Source of the DNA: Actinomycetes bacterium
GTDB lineage: Bacteria; Actinomycetota; Acidimicrobiia; Acidimicrobiales; RAAP-2
NCBI GenBank assembly: GCA_021785695.1
Contig: JAJYEQ010000001.1
Location: 33,321-97,320 of the forward strand
Length of the DNA stretch: 64,000 bases
Direction: 5' to 3'
Position 1 is the first letter of the stretch. The number at the start of each line of letters is the position of its first letter. The notes under the pieces are model-generated. The model ran no database searches and had not been told where the DNA came from. It saw only the letters and a list, made by a program, of their open reading frames with translations. The position numbers and the translations under genes are program-made. Positions 44,946-54,373 of the stretch are shown piece after piece.

Positions 44946-45343
44946 TACGAATCCTTCCTTTATTGCGGCGTTGGTTGTCACTTCACTCCATACATTCACG
45001 GGCCGACGGCGTCGAGCCCTCTTGTCACTGCCACTGCAACTGCGTCATCAAGGTGCCGGCCCCGTGACACGTCACGGCAGCGACCTCCGCGCCAAGTATA
45101 GATACGGCCCACGACGCCGCGCGAATACCCGCGATCAGGAATTTGAACGGCGTCCCCCGCGGTCGCTCCCGCCGGGGGACCCTAATCGTCCCTGGTGAGA
45201 GCGATGTTTTGCGGGAGAATCCGCGCCCTGGGCCCCCCGAGGCCCGTGACGTGGGAAAACGTCACACAGTCGTAAAGGGCTCCGGTGGCCCCGCGACGAG
45301 GGCGAGGGCGGGCGCGGGGCGGGGCGGCGGCGGCGCCCCGCGC
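44946..45343. other. Intergenic region between two giant genes
   Basis: No coding sequence recognised. It contains a GC-rich 9-bp stem (45312-45320 with 45335-45343) directly after the stop of the 2483-residue gene, a possible terminator without T-run. There is also a perfect GTGACGT-N6-ACGTCAC palindrome (45246-45265) that could be an operator for the 1637-residue gene. Confidence 0.5.
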
Positions 45344-48300
45344 TCAGCGAACACGAACCGTGACGACCCGGCGCACGCCGGGCGAAAAGACGAGGACCAG
45401 GCGCACCAGCGCGGGTGCCGCGACCGCGGCGCGGACCTCGAGGACCACCACGGCACCGTGGTCGTGGACCACGCGGACCGTGACGTCGCGACCCGTGACC
45501 CTGGGGCGACCAGCGAAGTGGTGGCCGAGGATCCGCACCACGCTCCAGCGCCCCCGCCAGGCCACCCCGGACACGCCGGTCACCACGGGACGCGCGAGGA
45601 GCGCCCGGAAGGAGAACGTGACCGTCGCCGACGTCGCGGTGCTCGCGGCCGCGGCGGCGCGCGCGACGACCTGACAGGTACCCGCCCGGGTCGCATCCAG
45701 GAGCCGGCCCACGACGACGCAGCCCGCGCTGCCCGCCGCGACCACCTGGTAGGAGATGGTGGCTCCCGCGGGTCCCCCGCTGGCCGCCAGGAGCAGCGAG
45801 CGGCCGACCACGCCGGACGCGGCAGCCAGGACCAGGGCCGGGGCGGGCGGCACGACCAGCGCGAGGACGCCCGGGGCGCTCAGCGCGAGGGTGACGGCAC
45901 CGGCCGTGGCGACCGTCGCCAGGGCTCCCCACCCCGTCGCGCCGAGCTCGGCGACGACGTCACCGACCGCGATCCCGGGCCCGGTGATCTGGACGGCCAG
46001 ATCGGCCGCCGGCGAGCCCGCGGGCTGCCAGCTGATCGCGGCCGCTCCCGCGAGACGGCCGAGCGCTGCGGGGGCGACGAGGGCGCCCGCGAACACCGGG
46101 TAGGCCGCGAGCGAGGCCCCCGCCGGCAGGTCGCCGGAGCCAGCCGTGACGACCACCGTTCCCGACGAGCCCAGAGCGACGACCACGCTCGTGGGAGCGC
46201 CGGCCACGGCGATGGCACTGGTCGGGGTGCCAAAGGCCGAACCCGGGAGGCCGCCGACGGAGGGGGGCGGCGCCACGCTCGGCGCGGATGGTGGCGGCGA
46301 CGAGGGCGGCGTCGATGGGGGGACGAAGACCACGACGGGCGCACTGACGGCGAACGACTGGCGCGCCTCGAGGGCCGGCGCCCAGGCGGCGTCACCGCCT
46401 TGGGTGGCGTCGAGCACGCAGCTGCCGAGCCCGGTCACGGTGACCACGCCCCCCGCCAGGGTGCAGACCCCACTCGTCGAGGCCGGGTCGACGCTGATCG
46501 TCACGGGGAGCGCGCTGGTGGCGCTGGCCAGGGGGCGGTAGGTCTGGCCGATCGCCGGGGCGGCGGGCGGCGGGGTGACGAACGCGACCTGCTGGGCCCC
46601 GCGTACCGCACTGACGACCTGGCTCGCCGTGGGCGCGGCCAGGTAGTTGGCATCGCCCGCCTGGGAGGCGTCGAGCAGGCAGGTGCCGACGCCAGTGAAG
46701 GTGACGACGCCCCCCGACAGGGTGCAGGCCCCACTCGTCGAGGCCGGGTCGATGGCGAAGCTCACCGCCAGGCCCGAGGTGGCCGTCGCGACCGGGGTAT
46801 AGCTGGCCCCGACGGTGGCCGGTGACGGCGGGCTCGACGAGATCGTGATCGTCTGGGCCCCCGCGCCGATCGTGATCACCTGCTGGACGGGGGGCGCGGC
46901 CAGGTAGCTGGCATCGCCCGCCTGGGAGGCGTCGAGGAGGCAGGTGCCGACGCCGGTGAAGGTGACGACGCCCCCCGACAGGGTGCAGGCCCCACCCGTC
47001 GAGGCCGGGTCGATGGCGAGGCTCACCGCCAGGCCCGAGGTCGCCGTCGCGACCGGGGTGTAGCTAGCCCCGACGGTGGCCGGTGCCGGCGGGCTCGACG
47101 AGATCGTGATCGTCTGGGACGACAGGGTGTGGGCCACCACGCCCGATCCCGCAGATCCCGGGCGTCCCGAGCGACCGACGGCCGGGCGGGCCAGCGCCAG
47201 CACGCCACCCGTCGTCGAGGACACGGTGAAGGACTGCTGGAACTGCGCCGCGGCCAGGTAGTCGGCGTTGCCCGCCTGGTTGGCATCGAGCGTGCACGTG
47301 CCCGTGGTCTGGGCCGTCACGACCCCCGACGACGAGATCGAGCAGACGCTCGAGCTCGACGAGTCGACGGTGATGGTGACCGGCAGGCCGGACGTGGCCG
47401 CGGCGATCGGCGTGTAGGACGCGCCGGAGCTCGGCGCACTGGTTGTGATGGTGACCGACTGGCTCTGGACGACCTGGGCGTCGACTCCCCCCTGGGTGGA
47501 GGAGGCCACGACCGGAATCAGGGTCGCCAAGGTCGAGTTCGTCGTCGTGTTCGTCGTCGTGGCGCCCGTCGCGTAGTACGCGGGGACGAAGAAGGTGTCG
47601 GACCCATTGCCGCAGGGAGCGAACTCCACGATGTCGCCGCTCGTGGTCGCGGGCAGTCCACCTACGACGTAGGTACCGTCGGCGGCGGTCGCGCTATTGG
47701 CCACGTACGTCGGTGAGAATCCGGGCGTCTCGACGAACACGCACAGGCCGGCGACGGGTGCGCCAGTGGGCTCGGTGACGGTGCCCGCAATGGCGCCACC
47801 CAGCGTGATCGTCGCGTCGATGGACGGCGTCACCTGCCCCGCCGTGGCGGACACCGGCGTGGCGGTGGCCGGCGTGCTCGCGCCGCCCGACGCGCCGTCG
47901 TAGTACTGGGCAATGGCGTAGGGGTTGTTCCCGCAGTCGGCGAACTGTACGAGGTAGCCGGCCCCCGGGGTGAGGTTGGCCACCTGGTACGAGCCGTCGG
48001 CGGCGGTCACGCCATTGGCCACGTACGTCGGCGAGGTTCCCGACGTGTCGACGAACACGCACAGGCCGGCGACTGGAGCAGTGGTCGTGTCGGTCACGGT
48101 GCCCGTGATCGCCCCCGCTGCGGCCACCGAGATGTTGGCCGGGGCCACGTTCGCGGCCGCGACGGTGACAGGCGTCGTCTGCGTCACGAAGCCCGCGCTC
48201 GGCCCACTCGGGAAGCCCGGACACGGCCCGGCGCTGACGGTGTCGCTCCCCGGTGCGAGCCCGGAGAGACCGTACGCACCCAGGGTGTCCGTCGTCGTCG

Positions 48301-51300
48301 ACGCGATGACCGCGCCGCCGCTGAGGACGTTGACGCAGAGCCCGACGACGGGCGCGCCGTTCGCGTCGCTCACCGTCCCGGCGACCCCGCCGCCGGCGGC
48401 CATGACCGCGTTGATGGACGAGACAGTCTGGCCGACCCCGACCGGCACGGGCTGGGCGTTCGTGGCCGAGCTCGCGCCGCCCGGCGAGCCGTCGTAGTAC
48501 TGGGCGAGGTAGCCGGGCGTCAGGCCCGCCGCGCCGCAGGGCGCGAACTCCACGACGGGGCTGGAGGCACTCAGGCCGCTCAGGGTGTACGAGCCGGTGG
48601 CGTCGGTGACCGCGGTGGCGACCGACACGCCCCCGACGATCGCGTTGACGCACAGGCCCGCGACCGGGGCACTCGCAGCGTCGCTCAGCGTCCCGGTGAT
48701 CTCACCACCGGCGGCCACGACGCCCCCGGGCGCGCTCGTCGGCGCGCCGGCCGTCACGCTGACGGGGCTCGCCAGGGCCCCCGGGGCGTACCCGGTCGCC
48801 GCGGCGGCACCACAGCCGTCGGACCACGAGATCGTGTACGAGCCCGTCGCCAGGCCACTCAGGGTGTACGAGCCGGTGGCATCGGTCGTGGCGAAGGCCC
48901 CCGCGCCCGCGCCCTGCGCGTTGACGCACAGGCCCGCGACCGGGGCACCCGTAGCGTCGCTCAGCGTCCCGGTGATCGCACCGCCGGGGGCCACGACGCC
49001 CCCGGGCGCACTCGTCGACGCGCCGGCCGTCACGCTGACGGGGCTCGCCAGGGCCCCCGGGACGTACCCGGTCGCCGCGGCGGCACCACAGCCGTCGGAC
49101 CACGAGATCGTGTACGAGCCCGTCGCCAGGCCGCTCAGGGTGTACGAGCCGGTGGCATCGGTCGTGGCGAAGGCCCGCGCGCCCGCGCCCTGCGCGTTGA
49201 CGCACAGGCCCGCGACCGGGGCACCCCCGGCGTCACTGAGCGTCCCGGTGATCGCGCCGCCCAGGGCCATCACGGCGTCGATGGGGGACGTCGTGGTCGC
49301 GCCCGCGGTGACGGCGACCAGGCTGGCGCGATACGCGTCGGGCGTGCCCCCCGACGAGCCGTCGTAGTACTGGCTGAGGTAGCCGGCCGCACCGTTGGCG
49401 CACTCGGTGAACTCGATGGCGTACGAACCGGTCGGCAGGCCGCTCAGCGTGTAGGAGCCGTCAGCCGCGCTGAGGGCGCCCGTCTGGGCGATGTTGACGC
49501 CGGTGGGCGCGACGGCGGAGACACAGATCCACTCGATGCCCTGGCCCCCCGGGGCGGTGACGGTGCCGGTGATCGCGCCGCCCGGGGCCATCACGGCGTC
49601 GATGGAGGACGTCGTGGCCCCGGCCTGGACGACGGCCGCGACGGCGTCGGCCTGACCGGCCGTGCCCCCCGACACGCCGTCGTAGTACTGGGCCACGTAC
49701 CCCGGCCCGCTGGCGACGTTGCCGCACTCGGCGAAGCCCACCGTGTAGGCACCCGGCGTCAGCCCGCTGAGGGAGTAGGTGCCGTCGCTGAGGCTCTGGG
49801 TGGACCCGGCCCAGATCCCCGTCGCTGACGTGGCGGTGACGCAGATGCCGGCGATCGCGCCGCCGCCCGCGGCGGCGGTGACGGTGCCCGAGATCGCGCC
49901 GCCCTCCACCATGGACGCGTCGATGCCCGTCGTGGTCGCGCCCGCGGTGACGACGACCAGGCCGGCGGCGCCGTAGCTGGACGCCCCGCCCGGCTGCCCC
50001 GTGTAGTACTGCTGGACGTAGCCCGGACCGGCGGCCACGCCGCACTGGGAGAACTGGATGACGTAGGACCCTGCGGGGAGACCCGTGATGAGGTAGGACC
50101 CGTCGGTCGCCGTGAACCCGGTCCCCGCGAGCAGGCCCCCGCTCCCGTAGGCGTAGACGCAGATCTCCGCGACGCCCGTGGGTGGGCTCCCCGCCGTCGT
50201 CGTGCCGGCGATCGCCCCGCCGGCGACCATGGACGCGTCGATGCCCGGCGTGGTCGCGCCGGGGCCCACGTTCACCGCGACGCCTCCGGTCAGCGAGCCC
50301 GCGGCGGTCCCGTTGTAGTACTGGCCCGCGTAGTCGGCGCCGGTGCCACAGGGCGCGAAGTACACCGAGTAGCTGCCCGCGGGCAGCCCGAGGATGGCGT
50401 AGACCCCGTTGGTGGTGCTGGGAGCCGAGGTCGCGGCGTACGCGGCGTCGGACACATTCGCGCACACGCCCGCCACGGGGAGGCCCGTGGCGGCACTGGT
50501 GATGGTCCCCGAGATCCCGCCCCCGGTCCCCAGGGCGATGTCGATGGCCGAGGCGCTGCCCGCGCTCAGGTCGACCAGTGAGGCGTCGCCGTACAGGACA
50601 GTGCCCGCAGCCTGATTAATCACGTAGTACGCCGTCACGTACTGGCTGCCCGGCGAGCACGCGGCGAAGCTGACGATGTAGCTGCCACTGGGCAGGCCGC
50701 CCAGGGTGTAGGCGCCCGAGGCGTCCGTCACCGTGGCCCCGCCGACCCCGGTCGCGGGCGACCACGCGTCGACGCAGATGCCGGCGAGCGCGCCGCCCGC
50801 GGCCGCGGTGACGGAGCCCGAGAGGGACTCGCCCGCCACCAGCGCGGCGTTGATCCCCGTGACCGGACTGGTCGTCACCGCGACGGCGGTCGCCGAGAAG
50901 GGTGACGAGACGATGCCGCTGGTCGCGTAGTAGGCGGTCGCGTAGGTCGAGGTGGCGCAGTCGATGAACTCCACCAGGTAGCTGCCCGCCGGCAGGCCGC
51001 TCAAGGTGTAGGCGCCCGAGGCGTTGGTGACGGCGCTCGCGGCCAGGGGCCCGCTCGTCGTCAGCGCGTCGACGCAGATGCCAGGGAGGTCCGCGCCGCC
51101 CGTGGCCGCGGTGACGGTGCCCGAGAGGGACTCGCCCGCTGCCAGCGCGATGTCGATGCCCGGCGTCGGGGTGCCCGCCGTGACCGTGACCGGCGTCCCC
51201 GCGAGGCTTCCGCCGTTTGGTCCGGTGCTGTAGATCGTCGTCGCGTAGCCGCTGCCCGAGCAGTCGGTCGCCTGGACGGTGTAGGTGGTCGGCACGAGTC

Positions 51301-52795
51301 CGCCGATCGAGTAGTCACCGGCAGCGTCGGTCGTCGCCGAGCCCGTCGCCGAGCCGTCCGACGACGTCGCGGTGACGCAGATGCCGGCGAGGTCCGCGCC
51401 GCCCGCGGCGGCAGTGATCGTGCCGGTGATGGACCCGCCCGCGACGAGGGTCGCGTCCACCGGCGCCGTCTGGCCCGCCACCACCGTCACCGCCAAGGCA
51501 TCCTGGTAGCCGGGCGTCCCCCCCGGCGAGCCGTTGTAGTACTGGTCGGCGTAGGGGCCACCACTGGTGCAGGAGGTGAACTCCACGACGTACGACCCGG
51601 CCGCCAGGCCCGGGACGCTGTAGGCGCCGGTGGCGTCGGTCGTCGCCGTGCCACCGAAGCCGGCGGCCAGCGAGTCGACGCTCACGCACTCGCCCGCGAC
51701 GGGGGTGCCCGTCGCGTCCTCGACGGTCCCGGCGATCGTCCCGCCCGCGACCAGGGTCGCGTCGATCGAGGTGACCGCCTGGCCCGACGTCGACACGACG
51801 ACCGGCGTCGCGGCCGCCGCGGTCGCCGCGTCGCCGTAGTACTGGGCGACGTAGCCCGCGGTCGCCGACGAGCAGCTGCGGAACATCACGGTGTAGGTGC
51901 CCGTCGCGAGCCCGGTGATGGTGTAGGAGCCCGTGGCGTCGGTCGTCGCCTCGAGGACGGGGCCGCCGCTCACGGAGGCACTGACACAGACGCCGGCGAG
52001 CGCGCCACCACCCGACGCGCTCACGGTACCGCCGATCGACGCGCCCACGACGAGGGTCGCGTCGATCCCGGTCACCGGGCCGGATCCGACGGTGAGGGGC
52101 GCGGCGCTCGAGGCCAGGGTGGTCCCGCTCGCGGTGCCGGTGTAGTACTGGGCGACGACGTTCACGCCCGCCGCACAGCCGTAGAACTCGATCGTGTAGG
52201 TGCCCCCGGGCACCCCGGTGATGGTGTAGGCGCCCGCGGACGTCGAGGGGGTCGAGCCCAGCGTCGGCCCACCGCTCGAGAGGGCCGACGCGCACACGCC
52301 GGCCAGTGGCCCCGACGTGGTGCTCACCGTGCCGCTGATCGTCGTCCCCGGGGCCAGCGTCGCGTTGATCCCCGTCACCGCCTGGCCCGACGTCGACACG
52401 ACAACCGGCGTCGCGGCCGACGTGGTGGCCGCGTCGCTGTAGTACTGGGCGACGTAGTCACCCGCCCCGCACGGAGAGAAGTAGACGTCGTAGGACGCGA
52501 CGTCGAGACCGCTGAGCGTGTAGGTGCCCCCCGTCGCCGTGGTCGCCTCGACCGGCGTCCCCCCGGACGTCTGCGCACTCACGCAGGCGCCGACCAGCGG
52601 CGTCACCACACCCGAGACGGTGACGCTGACCACACCCGAGATCGAGGCGGTCCCGGTGCGCGGGTGCTCCCCGCCACCGACGGCCGCGATCGGCACGCCG
52701 GGTCGCGGCACCGCCGCTGCGGCCACCCCCACCTCGCTCGTCGCCGCGAACGACGCGACCAGGACGAAAACCGCAACTAGCCTTGGGCCACGCAT
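45344..52795 (-). CDS. Giant secreted prealbumin-like repeat protein (2483 residues)
   Basis: Signal peptide (MRGPRLVAVFVLVASFAA). Then come 17 repeats of about 85-100 residues with ISGTV, LAGICV, YTLSGLPxGSY, FxxC, QYYxG and TAGxxTxxIDAxL, a carboxypeptidase-regulatory/prealbumin fold with one Cys in GxCV and one in the FxxC strand. Four Ig-like units (TVGASYTPVATATSGL) follow, then a Pro/Ser linker (VPPSTPPSSPPPSAPS), and a final IPT-like domain (RILGHHFAGRPRVT, VVHDHGAVV) shared with the preceding giant. GGGGGAGG lies 7 nt before the ATG. Probably a long surface fibre; no anchor seen. Confidence 0.85.
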   Translation of the reverse strand: MRGPRLVAVFVLVASFAATSEVGVAAAAVPRPGVPIAAVGGGEHPRTGTASISGVVSVTVSGVVTPLVGACVSAQTSGGTPVEATTATGGTYTLSGLDVASYDVYFSPCGAGDYVAQYYSDAATTSAATPVVVSTSGQAVTGINATLAPGTTISGTVSTTSGPLAGVCASALSSGGPTLGSTPSTSAGAYTITGVPGGTYTIEFYGCAAGVNVVAQYYTGTASGTTLASSAAPLTVGSGPVTGIDATLVVGASIGGTVSASGGGALAGVCVSASVSGGPVLEATTDATGSYTITGLATGTYTVMFRSCSSATAGYVAQYYGDAATAAAATPVVVSTSGQAVTSIDATLVAGGTIAGTVEDATGTPVAGECVSVDSLAAGFGGTATTDATGAYSVPGLAAGSYVVEFTSCTSGGPYADQYYNGSPGGTPGYQDALAVTVVAGQTAPVDATLVAGGSITGTITAAAGGADLAGICVTATSSDGSATGSATTDAAGDYSIGGLVPTTYTVQATDCSGSGYATTIYSTGPNGGSLAGTPVTVTAGTPTPGIDIALAAGESLSGTVTAATGGADLPGICVDALTTSGPLAASAVTNASGAYTLSGLPAGSYLVEFIDCATSTYATAYYATSGIVSSPFSATAVAVTTSPVTGINAALVAGESLSGSVTAAAGGALAGICVDAWSPATGVGGATVTDASGAYTLGGLPSGSYIVSFAACSPGSQYVTAYYVINQAAGTVLYGDASLVDLSAGSASAIDIALGTGGGISGTITSAATGLPVAGVCANVSDAAYAATSAPSTTNGVYAILGLPAGSYSVYFAPCGTGADYAGQYYNGTAAGSLTGGVAVNVGPGATTPGIDASMVAGGAIAGTTTAGSPPTGVAEICVYAYGSGGLLAGTGFTATDGSYLITGLPAGSYVIQFSQCGVAAGPGYVQQYYTGQPGGASSYGAAGLVVVTAGATTTGIDASMVEGGAISGTVTAAAGGGAIAGICVTATSATGIWAGSTQSLSDGTYSLSGLTPGAYTVGFAECGNVASGPGYVAQYYDGVSGGTAGQADAVAAVVQAGATTSSIDAVMAPGGAITGTVTAPGGQGIEWICVSAVAPTGVNIAQTGALSAADGSYTLSGLPTGSYAIEFTECANGAAGYLSQYYDGSSGGTPDAYRASLVAVTAGATTTSPIDAVMALGGAITGTLSDAGGAPVAGLCVNAQGAGARAFATTDATGSYTLSGLATGSYTISWSDGCGAAAATGYVPGALASPVSVTAGASTSAPGGVVAPGGAITGTLSDATGAPVAGLCVNAQGAGAGAFATTDATGSYTLSGLATGSYTISWSDGCGAAAATGYAPGALASPVSVTAGAPTSAPGGVVAAGGEITGTLSDAASAPVAGLCVNAIVGGVSVATAVTDATGSYTLSGLSASSPVVEFAPCGAAGLTPGYLAQYYDGSPGGASSATNAQPVPVGVGQTVSSINAVMAAGGGVAGTVSDANGAPVVGLCVNVLSGGAVIASTTTDTLGAYGLSGLAPGSDTVSAGPCPGFPSGPSAGFVTQTTPVTVAAANVAPANISVAAAGAITGTVTDTTTAPVAGLCVFVDTSGTSPTYVANGVTAADGSYQVANLTPGAGYLVQFADCGNNPYAIAQYYDGASGGASTPATATPVSATAGQVTPSIDATITLGGAIAGTVTEPTGAPVAGLCVFVETPGFSPTYVANSATAADGTYVVGGLPATTSGDIVEFAPCGNGSDTFFVPAYYATGATTTNTTTNSTLATLIPVVASSTQGGVDAQVVQSQSVTITTSAPSSGASYTPIAAATSGLPVTITVDSSSSSVCSISSSGVVTAQTTGTCTLDANQAGNADYLAAAQFQQSFTVSSTTGGVLALARPAVGRSGRPGSAGSGVVAHTLSSQTITISSSPPAPATVGASYTPVATATSGLAVSLAIDPASTGGACTLSGGVVTFTGVGTCLLDASQAGDASYLAAPPVQQVITIGAGAQTITISSSPPSPATVGASYTPVATATSGLAVSFAIDPASTSGACTLSGGVVTFTGVGTCLLDASQAGDANYLAAPTASQVVSAVRGAQQVAFVTPPPAAPAIGQTYRPLASATSALPVTISVDPASTSGVCTLAGGVVTVTGLGSCVLDATQGGDAAWAPALEARQSFAVSAPVVVFVPPSTPPSSPPPSAPSVAPPPSVGGLPGSAFGTPTSAIAVAGAPTSVVVALGSSGTVVVTAGSGDLPAGASLAAYPVFAGALVAPAALGRLAGAAAISWQPAGSPAADLAVQITGPGIAVGDVVAELGATGWGALATVATAGAVTLALSAPGVLALVVPPAPALVLAAASGVVGRSLLLAASGGPAGATISYQVVAAGSAGCVVVGRLLDATRAGTCQVVARAAAAASTATSATVTFSFRALLARPVVTGVSGVAWRGRWSVVRILGHHFAGRPRVTGRDVTVRVVHDHGAVVVLEVRAAVAAPALVRLVLVFSPGVRRVVTVRVR
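46620..47100. repeat. Tandem near-identical coding repeats in the 2483-residue protein
   Basis: Two Ig-like units of about 240 bp are almost identical at the DNA level (GACGCCCCCCGACAGGGTGC stretch in both), unlike the flanking diverged units, pointing to recent duplication or gene conversion. Confidence 0.75.
48690..49250. repeat. Tandem near-identical prealbumin-like units
   Basis: Two 273-bp units encoding GLCVNAQGAGARAF and GLCVNAQGAGAGAF differ by few bases. They lack the QYYDG loop of the other repeats and carry WSDGCGAAAATGY instead. Confidence 0.75.
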
Positions 52796-52822
52796 ACCCA
52801 GACCTCCCCCGCCACCGCTCGG

Positions 52823-52851
52823 TGTCTAGACCTCGCGCAACGCCAGGACAA
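52823..52851 (-). promoter_or_regulatory. Promoter of the 2483-residue protein gene
   Basis: TTGTCC (52851-52846), 17-nt spacer, TAGACA (52828-52823) on the minus strand. This is one of the few recognisable -35/-10 pairs here, leaving a leader of about 25 nt with a strong Shine-Dalgarno. Confidence 0.6.
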
Positions 52852-52944
52852 GTCATGCGCTCAAAATCGAACAACGTTTCTAAATGTCGCTAACGCAAAG
52901 CGGGGGGCGCCCTGAGCCCGCGCCGGCGTGGTCCCCTGACGCGG

Positions 52945-54342
52945 GTGGTCGACGCGGTGCGCAGCGGACGCCGTCGGGCCCTGGAGGTCACCGAGGTGTC
53001 CCTGCGCCGGCTGGAGGACGCCAACCCGGTCCTCGGGGTCCTGGCCGCACGCGACGGCGACCGCGCCCGCCGCGCCGCCGGGGCCCTGGACCGCGGCGGG
53101 ATCCGCGAGGGGCTCCTGGCCGGGGCCCCGACGCTCATCAAGGACCTCGAGGACTGGGCAGGGCTGCCCACGCGCCAAGGCTCGCGCAGCCTCGCCGCGG
53201 CGGGCCCGGCCACGACCAGCTCGCCCACGCCGGCGCGACTGGCGGCCGCCGGCGCGGTGGTGGTGGGCAAGTCGACGCTGCCCGAGTTCGCCATCGAGGG
53301 CTACACCGCCAACGACCTCACCGGCGTGACGCGCAACCCGTGGAACCTCGCGCTCTCGCCGGGGGGATCGAGCGGGGGCTCGGCGGCGGCCCTGGCGGCG
53401 GGCCTGGTGGCGGTGGCCACGGCCACCGACGGCGGCGGGTCGGTGCGCATCCCGGCCGCGCTGTGCGGCCTGCTCGGCCTGAAGCCGACGACCGGCCTGA
53501 TCGGGCGCTTCCCCGCGCCCGACTGGATCGACTACTCGACCGACGGCCTGCTGGCCTGCGCGGCCGACGACCTGGCCCTGCTGGTCTCGATCGTGCGCGG
53601 TCCGGTCGCCGGCGATCCGGCGAGCCTGCCCGCCGCGCTCCACGCCAGCCTGCCGCGCTGGCGCGCGGCGCCGCCGCGCCTGCTGGCGGCCGAGCGCACC
53701 AGTGCGTGGGGACCTCTGGACCCCGACGTCGAGCGGGCCCTCGACGCGGCCGTCGACCTGGTCGCCGACGTGGTGCGGGCCCCCGTCGACTGGATGGCCC
53801 CCGACGAGTTCTTCGCGCCCGCGGACCCCGACCTCGACTGGTACGTCACGTGTGCCGCCGAGCACGTGCACCGGCTCGGCGAGGCCACGGTGCGCGCGAG
53901 CTGGGACCTCTACCACGTGGCCACCCAGGAGTTCTTCGCTCGCGGCCTCGACGTCAGCCTGCCCGCGTACCTGGCGGCGCGCCGGCGGCGCTTCGCCTAC
54001 ACCCGGCGCCTCGAGGAGCTCCTGGGCGACGACGGGCTGCTGCTCACGCCGGTCGTGACGTCCTCGGGCTGGCCGGCCGACGGGCGCGACGCCTCCGGCG
54101 AGGTTCACGGCCTCCACCCGCGGCACCTGGCCACGGTGATCCAGAACATCACCGGCCTGCCCGCCCTCAGCGTGCCGCTCGGGATGCTCGACTCGGGCCT
54201 CCCCTTCGGGCTCCAGATCACCGCCCCGCGCTTTCACGACGACCGGCTGGTCGACCTGGCCGCCCTGCTCGAGGAGGTCGCGCCGTGGCCGCACAGCGCG
54301 CCGGGCTACGTCACCCTGCCCGACGCCCTGGGCCTGGACTGA
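52945..54342 (+). CDS. Amidase signature-family hydrolase
   Basis: A protein of 465 residues. The Ser-cisSer-Lys triad is visible: the Lys in GAPTLIKDLEDWAG and the serines in SPGGSSGGSAAALAAG, followed by ATDGGGSVRIPAALCGLLGL. It hydrolyses amide bonds; substrate not predictable, and no gatBC partners are nearby, so not GatA. GTG 52945 is the only ordinary start after the upstream in-frame TAA. A frameshifted fragment of a related gene lies at 55.8 kb. Confidence 0.88.
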   Translation: MVDAVRSGRRRALEVTEVSLRRLEDANPVLGVLAARDGDRARRAAGALDRGGIREGLLAGAPTLIKDLEDWAGLPTRQGSRSLAAAGPATTSSPTPARLAAAGAVVVGKSTLPEFAIEGYTANDLTGVTRNPWNLALSPGGSSGGSAAALAAGLVAVATATDGGGSVRIPAALCGLLGLKPTTGLIGRFPAPDWIDYSTDGLLACAADDLALLVSIVRGPVAGDPASLPAALHASLPRWRAAPPRLLAAERTSAWGPLDPDVERALDAAVDLVADVVRAPVDWMAPDEFFAPADPDLDWYVTCAAEHVHRLGEATVRASWDLYHVATQEFFARGLDVSLPAYLAARRRRFAYTRRLEELLGDDGLLLTPVVTSSGWPADGRDASGEVHGLHPRHLATVIQNITGLPALSVPLGMLDSGLPFGLQITAPRFHDDRLVDLAALLEEVAPWPHSAPGYVTLPDALGLD

Positions 54343-54373
54343 GGCTCGGCACCAGCCGACGGCGCCGTGGGCG

